A stretch of DNA of 64,000 bases, from NCBI GenBank assembly GCA_913059205.1, contig CAJXRM010000004.1, positions 1 through 64,000 of the forward strand. Reading direction: 5' to 3'. The translations under genes were made by a program, and so were the position numbers. Positions 1-8,419 of this stretch are shown piece by piece (position 1 is the first letter of the stretch; every line of letters starts with the position of its first letter). Origin of the DNA: an uncultured Flavobacteriales bacterium. GTDB lineage: Bacteria; Bacteroidota; Bacteroidia; Flavobacteriales_D; Crocinitomicaceae. The notes under the pieces were generated by a model. That model saw only the letters and a program-made list of their open reading frames with translations. It searched no databases and was not told where the DNA came from.

Positions 1-49
1 ATCTACACAGAGTAGATCGTCGGCAGCGTCAGATGTGTATAAGAGACAG
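1..49 (+). other. Illumina Nextera adapter remnant (artefact)
   Basis: This is not genomic DNA. Bases 1-8 match the end of the i5 flow-cell primer, 9-16 (AGAGTAGA) match Nextera index S504, 17-30 match the Read 1 adapter, and 31-49 (AGATGTGTATAAGAGACAG) are the Tn5 mosaic end. Genomic sequence begins at base 50. An open frame read through it begins MCIRDS, a familiar artefact of translated adapter. It marks the contig end and should be masked before any search. Confidence 0.98.
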
Positions 50-156
50 TAATCAACTAACTCAAGTTGTTCGGCTTTCACTTCAGGTGCAAAACGTTTA
101 CGTACCTTGTAATACTTCAAGTACTTTTTTAGAATATGTTTTAAGCTTCCATTCAT
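50..156 (-). CDS. Possible N-terminal fragment of an unknown protein, cut by the contig end
   Basis: Reading the minus strand from an ATG at 156, about 35 codons stay open until the adapter: MNGSLKHILKKYLKYYKVRK followed by RFAPEVKAEQLELVD. The peptide is basic and predicted helical, and it follows the 216-2501 gene in the same direction after about 60 bases, so it could be the next gene of that operon. An in-frame stop lies upstream near base 205. I do not recognise a family. The fragment is too short to prove coding, and only the neighbouring contig could show the rest. Confidence 0.35.
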
Positions 157-215
157 GGGTTCCCAAAAGTAGAGAATTAATTGGCATTTCTCATGTAACG
201 ACTGATATTAAACTT

Positions 216-2501
216 CTAAAATGAGGCGTAGTAATCGGAAAATGATTCACAATTGCTTATGAGTACGTCGTAATCGTCAGGATATTGGCGTTTCAATTCT
301 TTATAATGTTTGTTTTTGGAAAAAATGTATTCCCAGTATCCACCATATTTATCGTAGTCCATGTCCCAATCGTATTCATTGATATCGGACTGAGCGTATT
401 TTTCACAACGTCCCATCATTCTCAAGCAAAGTGCTTTTTGCTTTTCGTTGGTTGCTGTTTCATAGGCTTTTTTGTAATATTTTTTTGCGAGAATACATCG
501 TGCAAACTCTTCATCATCAACTTGACCTGATTTTATCAAATTAGTACTCCACCAATACCTTCGCATCATCCAGGAATTCCCGTAATAACTCATGTTTAAA
601 TAACAATTGGCAGCGATGAAGTAATCTTTCGCACGATTTGGATTATTCACATTGTCTCCTTTTGCAATATACGCCTGTAATTTCTTAGCGATTTGATACT
701 TTGTGTAAGTAATTGTATCGTATTTAGACTTGGCATGTTCCGTATTAAAGTCTGTGCTAAATGGATTGGCATTTAACATCGATTTATACGAATATTTTTC
801 TTCATTCCATGTTTTGTCACTCACTTTTGAAAAAGCAGAAATAGCTTTCTCCAATTCATTTTCTCTTAAGTGTTTTGTTCCCAAAAGGTCATACAATCGT
901 TCAATATCACCTGAAACGAATTCGGTCAACCATGGACTTTTGAATTGGTCATTTTCAATTGCAGCAATTAATTCTTTGATTTCTGCAACTGTATATTGGG
1001 CATCCAGATAGAAGAAGTATTCGGTAAAGAAATCACCATACAAGTTGGCAACTTGATTTGGAGCTTTCCATGCTTCAGACTCCCAATGTTCCATGTTTTT
1101 ATTTAAGTGACTAAAAAGACACGCTGCGACAGAAGTTTGATTGTTGTATTCTGCTTCACGTCCAACAGCGAATAAAAAATTGGAGTAATTCGGAACTTGA
1201 TGGTTTTGAAGTAAGGCTTTATTGTTATCGTCGAAAATCCAATTAGAATTTCTTGAACCATCTACGTTGAAAAGCAAAACCAATTGGTCTTTCAAGTAAT
1301 TTAACTTCGGGTTCTTCGTGTTGCCGATTTTCGATATTTGTGTGATGGCCTCGGTGTTATTGTCAGCAATGTGATTCAAATAAGCGATTGAAATTTCTTG
1401 TAGAAAACGAGCGTCTTCAACTTCAAAACGAACGGTTTTTAACCATTCCATTAAATCACGCGAATACTGTTTGTCTGAAGCTATTCGCTTGTTGTATTGT
1501 TCCGTTTGGTCTTCGGAGTAATAATCCGACATTGAAGGCGGAAATAGATTGTATTTTGGTGTTAACACCCAGTCTTCAATTTTATTGATCTCGCGTAAAA
1601 ACAAAAACGAAAGTTGAGGGTTGGAAGCGTCTATATAGACCAATCGCTCAATTAAATTGACGCATTTCCCAGGATTTCTCAAAGCATACATTACAATTAC
1701 ATTTCCTTTTTCACGATTTGTTTTTGCTTCGATTAATGTTTTTTCTAGCGAAATGGTTCTGTCAAAAAGCTGACTTACAGCGAAGCGTTTGTTGGGACAT
1801 TTTTCAAAAATCTGTGCCAATTCGACATTTCGTTCAACGGAAGAATTTTGATAGCACAATTTAAAATAGCTCGCCCAGTAATCGATAACATCCGTTTTGT
1901 CATCGGTGAAATAGTCGCTAAAAATTGAATTGACTTTCGATTCGCTACCAGCATAATACGCCAACCTCAAAGCGAGAAATGCGTATCTTTTTTTCAGCAT
2001 TTCATTTGATTCAGATTTACATTTTTTCAGAGCAGCTTTGATTTTTTTATTGCGTTGTTTTTTTAAATGGTCGCCGCCTCGCTCCCATGGATCATAAGTC
2101 ACTTGGCTATACCGCGAACAGCTTTTTGCAAATTTCAAATAGTTTATTGCAGCTTTATCATTGGTTTTATTCAGGTAGTGCACAAATGTGTTTGGCGAAT
2201 TGGAATCATCCAATTCCTTCGGGTCGATTTTATAAATTGCTAAATAAACATCCGTAAGATTTGGAGTGTTTTGGCAATACGCTCTCCAAAGTAAAGTGTT
2301 TGGATCATCTTCAGGATTCAACTCTTCCTCAGGACCGTAATTATCTGCATTGTAATTGAACGGATTATAGCCATTATCAACGAACAAAGTAGGAGTAAAA
2401 AGGGAAAAGCGTACTTCTTCTCCATACGGATACCAAGGTCCACAAGCAAAAACCAGACTTTTACTTACTAAAACGGCGATACAAATTATCCAATTCTTCA
2501 T
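216..2501 (-). CDS. Secreted helical-repeat protein of unknown function
   Basis: I do not recognise a characterised family. The chosen start, MKNWIICIAVLVSKSLVFA, is a good signal peptide; a longer ORF begins nine codons upstream at 2528. Cleavage before the Cys of ACGPWYPYGEEVRF is possible, but the box is VFAC, a weak lipobox. The rest, about 740 residues, is rich in Lys, Tyr, Trp and Asn and looks like stacked helical hairpins of the TPR/solenoid kind, for example the stretch ending in RMMGRCEKYAQ, without clear consensus repeats. The start lies inside the end of the upstream lipoprotein gene, overlapping by about 40 bases, which indicates translational coupling and a joint role at the cell surface or in the periplasm. 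That role is inferred. Confidence 0.8.
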   Translation of the reverse strand: MKNWIICIAVLVSKSLVFACGPWYPYGEEVRFSLFTPTLFVDNGYNPFNYNADNYGPEEELNPEDDPNTLLWRAYCQNTPNLTDVYLAIYKIDPKELDDSNSPNTFVHYLNKTNDKAAINYLKFAKSCSRYSQVTYDPWERGGDHLKKQRNKKIKAALKKCKSESNEMLKKRYAFLALRLAYYAGSESKVNSIFSDYFTDDKTDVIDYWASYFKLCYQNSSVERNVELAQIFEKCPNKRFAVSQLFDRTISLEKTLIEAKTNREKGNVIVMYALRNPGKCVNLIERLVYIDASNPQLSFLFLREINKIEDWVLTPKYNLFPPSMSDYYSEDQTEQYNKRIASDKQYSRDLMEWLKTVRFEVEDARFLQEISIAYLNHIADNNTEAITQISKIGNTKNPKLNYLKDQLVLLFNVDGSRNSNWIFDDNNKALLQNHQVPNYSNFLFAVGREAEYNNQTSVAACLFSHLNKNMEHWESEAWKAPNQVANLYGDFFTEYFFYLDAQYTVAEIKELIAAIENDQFKSPWLTEFVSGDIERLYDLLGTKHLRENELEKAISAFSKVSDKTWNEEKYSYKSMLNANPFSTDFNTEHAKSKYDTITYTKYQIAKKLQAYIAKGDNVNNPNRAKDYFIAANCYLNMSYYGNSWMMRRYWWSTNLIKSGQVDDEEFARCILAKKYYKKAYETATNEKQKALCLRMMGRCEKYAQSDINEYDWDMDYDKYGGYWEYIFSKNKHYKELKRQYPDDYDVLISNCESFSDYYASF

Positions 2502-3501
2502 GAGGTGTAATTTTAAATTCTTTTTCATCTAACTGAAAGAAACTAACTGTTATTGTGTCATCAAAGGAACTGTTCTTTTTCAATTGATCAATTAACTTTT
2601 CTAAGGTCTTGTTCGAAACTGATTCGTGCTTTATTCTGAAACCTCGACGTAAATAGATGTTATCTATAACAGTATCCGTTTGAAGAATCGACCAGAGGGA
2701 ATTTATGTTTTTAAGATGAGGTTGCAATACAGATTGTGGTCCATGAATCACTCCTTTGAATGACTTGTTTTCGTAACAAATATTCCAGCTGTATTTTGGA
2801 AGCGCGTAATCCATCGGTAAAGGGTAGTTCACCTTACTATCCGTGTATTTTTCAAACTCGTTCAAATCAAAAATGGAATTTTTGTTTTCGTTGTTTTTTG
2901 GACTTAACAGATTATAACACATCAGCATAACTCGGTCAACAGGTGGAATTCCCATTTTGTCATGATACTTATATGGATACAAGCGCAAAGTGCAACTGAT
3001 TTTAGAACTTGTTTTCGCCTTTAGTGATTTTAAGAAAAGAAAATAGTTTTCTTTTGTAGAAGGTGTCCAATCGCAATCGATTTGAATTTCCTTTGGTTTG
3101 GCTTCGATGTATAAATCATCCTTCAGCATTTTTGTCACGAGGTACAACGTGTTTTCTACAAAATCTTCTAATTCGTATTTGTCCATTCGGGTGAAAACAG
3201 TGTTTTGAATATAAACACAAGGGATAATTTCACGTTTTTCAAATTCTGAATGACGTGATAAATTAGTTTTTGAAATCGGCACTGCGCCCAATTCCTCGTC
3301 GTATTCAACTTCGAACAGTTTTAAATAGAGTTTAGAAATATCAGACTCTTTAATTAAGTTTTCTTCCGCGTCGGACAAATAGTTGTTTTTGCTTTCCCAG
3401 TAATACATGCCTCTTTTCACAACTGGTTTGTTTTTAGTTGCACAACTTGAAAGGACTAGAAGTATCAATAGAGTTGAGAGAGTATGACGCATTTTAAACA
3501 T
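2461..3501 (-). CDS. Lipoprotein with a possible TIM-barrel (glycosidase-like) fold
   Basis: The N-terminus, with a better start at the second Met (3492), reads MRHTLSTLLILLVLSSC: a lipoprotein signal with lipobox LSSC. The body has features reminiscent of DUF3142/GH18-like TIM barrels: a strand ending IQIDCDWTPS, followed by a helix and a strand with LRLYPYKYHD, then VMLMCYNLLS. In such proteins the acidic residues after the QID strand lie at the barrel mouth. No complete catalytic motif is certain, so activity is not claimed. The gene overlaps the downstream 770-codon ORF and is probably first in the operon; a palindrome sits just before it. Predicted place: inner or outer membrane, facing the periplasm or the surface. 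Confidence 0.7.
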   Translation of the reverse strand: MFKMRHTLSTLLILLVLSSCATKNKPVVKRGMYYWESKNNYLSDAEENLIKESDISKLYLKLFEVEYDEELGAVPISKTNLSRHSEFEKREIIPCVYIQNTVFTRMDKYELEDFVENTLYLVTKMLKDDLYIEAKPKEIQIDCDWTPSTKENYFLFLKSLKAKTSSKISCTLRLYPYKYHDKMGIPPVDRVMLMCYNLLSPKNNENKNSIFDLNEFEKYTDSKVNYPLPMDYALPKYSWNICYENKSFKGVIHGPQSVLQPHLKNINSLWSILQTDTVIDNIYLRRGFRIKHESVSNKTLEKLIDQLKKNSSFDDTITVSFFQLDEKEFKITPHEELDNLYRRFSK

Positions 3502-3503
3502 AA

Positions 3504-3524
3504 ATTCACTTAAAGTTAGTGAAT
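3504..3524. promoter_or_regulatory. Palindrome in front of the lipoprotein gene
   Basis: ATTCACT and AGTGAAT form perfect 7-base arms around a 7-base centre, three bases upstream of the longest start on the minus strand. It could be an operator or an RNA hairpin in the leader. It has no U-tract that would make it a clear terminator. Confidence 0.3.
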
Positions 3525-3598
3525 CTTTTTAGGATTAATGATGTAACGTTTTTGATTTTTTTTACTTATGAATTTAACTACAAACAAAACAACTTTAT

Positions 3599-4480
3599 AT
3601 GAAACATTTCTTCGTAATTGGAATCACTTCTATCGCTTTAATGAGCTTTATTTCGGGTAAAAAACCTTCGGCAAAAACAGCAAAAAAACAATTGGATGAA
3701 TTTTGTGCGTATGTTCCAAGTGGACAAACGTTAAATGAAAAAGATACCGTTTCTGTACAAGGGTTTTACATGTCAAAAGGTGAAGTAACGAATAGTCAAT
3801 ACAAAGAATTTTTAATGGATTTAAAGCGAAAAGGTGAGTTGGATAAATTGAAAATTGCGGAACCCGACACGACAAATTGGAATACAGAATTGAAATGGAA
3901 CAATCAAAAATATGTTGATTATTACTTTTCGCATCCAGCCTATCAAAACTATCCGGTTGTCAATGTTTCCAAAGAAGGAGCCGAATTGTATTGTCAATGG
4001 TTAACTGAAAAATACGACAGTATTTCTGGGGGCGAACTGAAATTGAAGTTTAGATTACCAGATCATATTGAATGGTTACGTGCGGTTCGCGGGAATCAAA
4101 TGTTGAATACTTACGCTTGGGGCGGACCATATTTGAGAAATTCTAAAGGAATGATTTTAGCGAATTTTTTAAATTTTGGATCAGAAAATATTACAAAGAA
4201 TCAAGAAACGGGTGAGTTTGAAATTACGACGAAAGGTATCGGTTATACTTTTGCGGACGGAGCGGATGTCACGGCTCCTTCACTTTCGTATTGGCCAAAC
4301 GATTTTGGATTGTACAACATGAATGGAAACGTTTCAGAAATGATTTCAGATAAAGACCTTGTTGTTGGTGGCGATTGGCGTTCTCCAGGTTATGATATTC
4401 GAAATGAAAGCACACGAGCATACAAAGGTTCAAGTGTAACAGTTGGCTTTCGAGTGATTGCGACCTATGTCGAAAATTAA
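3599..4480 (+). CDS. SUMF1/FGE-sulfatase-domain protein (GldK/GldJ-like)
   Basis: The 293-residue protein has an N-terminal signal-like segment (FVIGITSIALMSFISG) and then one formylglycine-generating-enzyme-type domain from about residue 35 to the end. Visible family landmarks are MSKGEVTNSQYKEFL, PVVNVSKEGAELYCQWL, FRLPDHIEWLRAVRG, the glycine-rich YAWGGPY, NDFGLYNMNGNVSEM, GGDWRSP and a terminal GFRV. The Cys pair used by true formylglycine-generating enzymes is not evident, so this is more likely a structural or binding relative. In Bacteroidota the gliding/T9SS lipoproteins GldJ and GldK have this fold, but those are longer and sit with gldLMN, which is absent here. It stands alone, 37 bases before the next likely start. 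Confidence 0.8.
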   Translation: MKHFFVIGITSIALMSFISGKKPSAKTAKKQLDEFCAYVPSGQTLNEKDTVSVQGFYMSKGEVTNSQYKEFLMDLKRKGELDKLKIAEPDTTNWNTELKWNNQKYVDYYFSHPAYQNYPVVNVSKEGAELYCQWLTEKYDSISGGELKLKFRLPDHIEWLRAVRGNQMLNTYAWGGPYLRNSKGMILANFLNFGSENITKNQETGEFEITTKGIGYTFADGADVTAPSLSYWPNDFGLYNMNGNVSEMISDKDLVVGGDWRSPGYDIRNESTRAYKGSSVTVGFRVIATYVEN

Positions 4481-4516
4481 GAGCGATTGTTTACATTTGT
4501 AGACAAATCATTGATC

Positions 4517-4909
4517 ATGACATTAAAAGAAACAATACAAGCTGTTGAGACTTTTCACAACGCTTTTGGAATAGAAAACAACGAGAAACCGACAGTTGAT
4601 TTATCAGAAAACGATATCAAATTGCGTCACCGTTTGATGCACGAGGAAAATGAAGAATATTTAGAGGCTGCGGAAAATGGTGATTTAGTTGAAGTGGCGG
4701 ATGCACTTGGAGATATGTTGTACATATTATGCGGGACAATTTTGAAACACGGAATGCAGCATAAAATCGCTGAGGTTTTTAAAGAAATTCAACGTTCGAA
4801 CATGAGCAAGTTAGACGCCGACGGAAAACCAATTTACCGTGAAGACGGCAAAGTGATGAAGTCTGAATTGTATTTTAAACCAAATATCAAGGACATTCTT
4901 AATTCCTAA
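4517..4909 (+). CDS. MazG/PRA-PH-like nucleoside triphosphate pyrophosphohydrolase
   Basis: The ORF is open from 4487, but the start at the internal Met (MTLKETIQAVETFHNAFGI) fits the family and gives 130 residues. It is all helical with the acidic metal-binding pattern of the all-alpha NTP-PPase superfamily: HEENEEYLEAAENGD followed by EVADALGDMLYILCG. Such enzymes hydrolyse (d)NTPs or related metabolites to the monophosphate and pyrophosphate; the substrate cannot be read from sequence. Its stop overlaps the start of the NUDIX gene (TAATG), so both are translated together, consistent with nucleotide-pool cleaning. Cytoplasmic. Confidence 0.85.
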   Translation: MTLKETIQAVETFHNAFGIENNEKPTVDLSENDIKLRHRLMHEENEEYLEAAENGDLVEVADALGDMLYILCGTILKHGMQHKIAEVFKEIQRSNMSKLDADGKPIYREDGKVMKSELYFKPNIKDILNS

Positions 4910-5340
4910 TGAATACCACCAATATTCGTGTTTACGGAATCATTATCAATGATGAAAATCAAGTTCTTTTGTCGGATGAATTGCGTTTTGGAAATGCGTT
5001 TACCAAATTTCCTGGAGGAGGATTGGAATGGGGCGAAGGAACCAAAGACTGTCTAAAACGTGAACTATTTGAAGAACTTGAATTGACCTGCGAGATTGGG
5101 GATTTGTTTTATGTCAATGATTTTGCTCAAGTTTCAGCTTTCAGAAAAAACGATCAGTTGTTCAGCTTTTATTTCTTTGTTGAGAAAATTGATACAGCGG
5201 CAATCTGTATTTCCAACCACGTTCCTCCATTAACAGAAGAAGGCGAGAAATTCCGATGGGTAGATTTAAAAGACCTTAATTCAGCATCCGTGACTTTTCC
5301 CATCGATAAAATAGTAGCCCAAAAATTGAGTGAATTATAA
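4909..5340 (+). CDS. NUDIX hydrolase
   Basis: 143 residues with the NUDIX box at residues 37-59: G37, E43, R51, E52, E55 and E56 are in place, so the Mg-binding helix is intact. The Gly normally found near the end of the box is Glu58, a deviation from the G-x5-E-x7-REUxEExGU consensus. NUDIX enzymes cleave nucleoside diphosphates linked to another group; the exact substrate is not evident. The start overlaps the stop of the MazG-like gene by one base. The last codons overlap the end of the convergent lipase gene by six bases, so no terminator separates them. Confidence 0.9.
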   Translation: MNTTNIRVYGIIINDENQVLLSDELRFGNAFTKFPGGGLEWGEGTKDCLKRELFEELELTCEIGDLFYVNDFAQVSAFRKNDQLFSFYFFVEKIDTAAICISNHVPPLTEEGEKFRWVDLKDLNSASVTFPIDKIVAQKLSEL

Positions 5341-6516
5341 ACCAAACGACTTTGGATCAATTCGATCGTACTCTTTTGGAAAATACGTTCTCAGAATGGC
5401 CGTGTAATAATTGTATGGTTTGTGTTGAAGGTTCATACTCGTTTTCTTATACACCGATTTATCTTCAAATACACCATTCTTATCTCTAGGATGTTGCTTT
5501 AAAAATTCTTTGTCGTCCAAAATTGTTGAATCCTTTAATTCCAAAGGATATTCTGGTTCAGGTAATTTAATAATGTTACCTATTTGAGCGAAATTAATTC
5601 CATCCTTCGCAGTTGGTGTTTTTATATCACCGTATTCTGCAGTCAATTGATTTTTAATGGAACTGCTGAATTTCGTAACTAGGTCTTTGAATTGTGACTG
5701 AAAAAGAAGTATCATTCCTTCTTTTACAAATACTGATTTATCGATATCAACTTTATCCGACATCAGCGCGGCGACATTTTTGCGGATGAAGGTAGAATCG
5801 TTGTAGGAAAGAGGCATTGAAGGAACCAAATCTTCAGGATTGATTAAACCAAAACTCATTTCTGGAGTAGAAAAATTACGGTTATACTCGCGAATAAAAG
5901 CTTTATTTCCAACCATTGGCATAGCGAAAGCATACACTTTAAAGTTGTTTTTAGGATTTAATTCTTCAGCACTGACATATTTCAAATAAGCACGCGTTAA
6001 AACCGCTAATGCGCCACCTTGACTGTGACCAGTAATGAGAATATCATAAATTCCTCTATCGTTTAATTTTTTTATTTGATCAAGAATATCTTGGTGTAAA
6101 AAGGCCAAAGCCAATGTATAGCCACTGTGAATGGATGAAGCTGTATCCTTGCCCATTTTGTATTTAAATGAAATATCTTTTACCTTAATCTCTCCCTCTG
6201 CTGGCAATAATTCTGAATACATGTTCGCTAGCCAACTGAATTTATTTGCTGTTGACCCGCGAAAATTGATCACACCAACTTTTCCATGCGTGTACACCTG
6301 AAATACGTTATCCATGCCTGTTTTTTTGGATGTGTAGATTTTACTGTATCCAATTGGAATTATTTCTTCATCATCGCGGTATAAATCGAGATAGGTGAAA
6401 CTATTGCAAACCATTATCATTTCTTTTGCCTCTTGAGCATTAAAGCCTTTTTGAAGTTGCGCAAATGGTGTTTGGTTAAAAAATAGTACGAGAAGTAATG
6501 AGATATAGAATTTCAT
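5335..6516 (-). CDS. Secreted lipase (class 3, alpha/beta hydrolase)
   Basis: The start at 6516 gives MKFYISLLLVLFFNQTPFAQ, a clean signal peptide; a longer ORF extends to 6558. The Lipase_3 core has the nucleophile elbow ITGHSQGGALAV (Ser near residue 165 from this start) and an upstream strand VINFRGS that supplies the oxyanion region. Candidate acid and His residues follow (for example NPEDLVPSMP), as in other class 3 lipases. The predicted product is exported and probably acts on triglycerides or other esters in the periplasm or outside. There is no C-terminal sorting domain. It lies on the opposite strand to the NUDIX gene and overlaps its stop codon; it starts 66 bases after the MazG gene ends on the same strand. 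Confidence 0.85.
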   Translation of the reverse strand: MKFYISLLLVLFFNQTPFAQLQKGFNAQEAKEMIMVCNSFTYLDLYRDDEEIIPIGYSKIYTSKKTGMDNVFQVYTHGKVGVINFRGSTANKFSWLANMYSELLPAEGEIKVKDISFKYKMGKDTASSIHSGYTLALAFLHQDILDQIKKLNDRGIYDILITGHSQGGALAVLTRAYLKYVSAEELNPKNNFKVYAFAMPMVGNKAFIREYNRNFSTPEMSFGLINPEDLVPSMPLSYNDSTFIRKNVAALMSDKVDIDKSVFVKEGMILLFQSQFKDLVTKFSSSIKNQLTAEYGDIKTPTAKDGINFAQIGNIIKLPEPEYPLELKDSTILDDKEFLKQHPRDKNGVFEDKSVYKKTSMNLQHKPYNYYTAILRTYFPKEYDRIDPKSFGL

Positions 6517-6582
6517 AGTTACTGTTTTTGGAGATAGTTTTAAAACGGGTGATTCCATTTTTTAGTGTAAGAATATCAACAA

Positions 6583-6909
6583 TTAGCCCAACTTTTCATT
6601 GTTCTTATGTCTTTCCCCGTCTCGAATTGTTTTCTTTTCGAAGTTTTTACGAATAGCTTCATCCAAATCAATTCCCGTTTGATTGGCCAAACAAACAAGA
6701 ACAAACAGAACATCTGCCAGCTCATCTCCTAAGTCTTTGTTTTTGTCACTTTCCTTTTCACTTTGCTCTCCATATCTACGCGCCATAATTCGAGCGACCT
6801 CGCCAACTTCCTCCATCAACATCGCGGTATTTGTCATTTCATCAAAATATCGAACACCGTGCTCTTTGATCCAATTGTCAACTGTTTGTTGAAGTGATTT
6901 AATTTCCAT
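6583..6909 (-). CDS. MazG-family nucleotide pyrophosphohydrolase
   Basis: A 108-residue single-domain MazG protein. The metal-binding pattern is clear: MLMEEVGEVARIMARR then DLGDELADVLFVLVCLANQ. Family members hydrolyse (d)NTPs, often aberrant ones, to monophosphates. The start codon overlaps the stop of dtd (TAATG), so it is the last gene of an rsgA-dtd-mazG operon. It is the second all-alpha NTP pyrophosphohydrolase within 2 kb, distinct in sequence from the one at 4517, which points to different substrates. Confidence 0.9.
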   Translation of the reverse strand: MEIKSLQQTVDNWIKEHGVRYFDEMTNTAMLMEEVGEVARIMARRYGEQSEKESDKNKDLGDELADVLFVLVCLANQTGIDLDEAIRKNFEKKTIRDGERHKNNEKLG

Positions 6910-7361
6910 TATTCTCTATTTTTTGAATCTATCCAAATTGTTACAGGTCCGTCGTTTACGAGCGAAACTTTCATATCCGCACCAAAAACGCCTGTGGCTA
7001 CTTTCGCTTCAGATTTCACCATTAATTCTTCAATAAAATATTCGTACAAAGGAATGGCAATTTCTGGTCGCGCTGCTTTGATATAACTTGGGCGATTTCC
7101 TTTTTTCGTTGACGCGTGCAAAGTAAATTGACTAATCACCAAAAATTCGCCCTTGATATCTTGTGCCGATAAATTCATTTTTCCTTCCTCATCGCTAAAA
7201 ATGCGCAAACCACAAATTTTTTGAATCAACCAATCGGCATCTTCTTTCGTGTCTTCCGTTTCTATTCCCACTAATACAACAAGTCCTCGATTGATTGCAC
7301 CGTGAATTTCTCCATCAATTTTTACAGCTGCTTCTGTGGTGCGTTGAACAACAATTCTCAT
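6909..7361 (-). CDS. dtd: D-aminoacyl-tRNA deacylase
   Basis: 150 residues, the usual length. Both active-site signatures are present: SQFTL at 77-81 and NDGPVT at 136-141, the latter corresponding to the NxGPxT motif that supplies the cross-subunit Gly-Pro. Dtd removes D-amino acids and glycine mischarged on tRNA, in the cytoplasm, as a homodimer. It overlaps rsgA by four bases (ATGA) upstream and mazG by one base downstream, so all three are probably one transcript for quality control of translation and nucleotides. Confidence 0.97.
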   Translation of the reverse strand: MRIVVQRTTEAAVKIDGEIHGAINRGLVVLVGIETEDTKEDADWLIQKICGLRIFSDEEGKMNLSAQDIKGEFLVISQFTLHASTKKGNRPSYIKAARPEIAIPLYEYFIEELMVKSEAKVATGVFGADMKVSLVNDGPVTIWIDSKNRE

Positions 7362-8308
7362 GCGAAATCATTTTTTCGGTGAATATCATTTTCGTCTTCC
7401 GTCATTAGTTGAAGGTACGTTGTGTAGCGACTTTCATCAATATCTCCATTTTCAACAGCTTGTTTTATAGCACATTTTGGCTCGTTGATGTGTTGACAGT
7501 TGTTGAATTTACATTCTGACATCAATGCACGCATTTCTGGAAAATAATGAGAAAGAACTGCTTTATCTAAATCTACAATTCCAAATGCCCGAATTCCAGG
7601 AGTATCAATGATGTATCCACCTGAAGTCAATTTGTGCATTTCCGCAAAAGTCGTTGTGTGTTTTCCTTGCTTGTGCGCATCAGAAATTGCACCTGTTCGC
7701 AGATCTAAGGTTGAATCCAACGAATTTACCAAAGTACTTTTCCCTACGCCACTATGTCCCGAAATCATGACTTGTTTCCCTTTTATTTCGTCTCTCAAAA
7801 ATGCCACATCATCTGCGTTTGTTGCTGATATTTTGTAACCTGGATAGCCAATTCGAGCGTACATGTCCAAAAGTGCATCGACATAATCTAAATCATCTTC
7901 TGAATACGTATCAATTTTATTGAAAAGTAGCGTAGTTGGAATTCGAAATGATTCTGCCGAAACCAAAAACCGATCGATAAAAGCAATATGCGTAACGGGA
8001 GAATGAATGGTGACAATTAAATACGCACGATCGATATTTGCAGCAAGAATTTGTTGTTGCTTGCTCAAATTGGTCGATTTTCGAACAATGTAGTTGTGTC
8101 TTTTCTCAAAATCTTCAATCAAACGATTTCCTTCTTCGTCCACGGTATCGTTTAAAATAACGATGTCACCAACCGTAATTGGATTTGTTGTCGTCAATCC
8201 TTCCAGACGCAATCTACCACGTATTCGGCACTTTACAATTGTTTCATCTTCCAATTCAACATTGTACCATGTTCCAGTTGATTTTAATACTTTTCCTTTT
8301 ATTGACAT
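7358..8308 (-). CDS. rsgA: Small ribosomal subunit biogenesis GTPase RsgA
   Basis: A circularly permuted GTPase: an N-terminal OB fold (GTWYNVELEDETIVKC), then G4 FNKID, G1 GHSGVGKS, G3 DTPGIRAFG, and a C-terminal zinc finger (CKFNNCQHINEPKC). The protein assists late maturation of the 30S subunit and is GTP-hydrolysing on the ribosome. I chose the start at 8308 (MSIKGKVLKSTG), the usual family N-terminus; the ORF is open to 8347 but those 13 residues have no counterpart in the family. First gene of the rsgA-dtd-mazG operon, with a four-base overlap to dtd. Confidence 0.96.
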   Translation of the reverse strand: MSIKGKVLKSTGTWYNVELEDETIVKCRIRGRLRLEGLTTTNPITVGDIVILNDTVDEEGNRLIEDFEKRHNYIVRKSTNLSKQQQILAANIDRAYLIVTIHSPVTHIAFIDRFLVSAESFRIPTTLLFNKIDTYSEDDLDYVDALLDMYARIGYPGYKISATNADDVAFLRDEIKGKQVMISGHSGVGKSTLVNSLDSTLDLRTGAISDAHKQGKHTTTFAEMHKLTSGGYIIDTPGIRAFGIVDLDKAVLSHYFPEMRALMSECKFNNCQHINEPKCAIKQAVENGDIDESRYTTYLQLMTEDENDIHRKNDFA

Positions 8309-8419
8309 CGGTGTAAAAATACGAAGTTCTATTCGGTTGAAGAGCATTCAGAATTAAAAATGAACGACGTGTAAGGAATTCATTTCTTTTACGACCAAGG
8401 CTTAAGTAACTATCGAATT

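Noticed and set aside
33-224. An open frame of 63 codons beginning MCIRDS
   Set aside because: It begins in the Nextera mosaic end and is an adapter artefact; the genomic part reads better on the minus strand.
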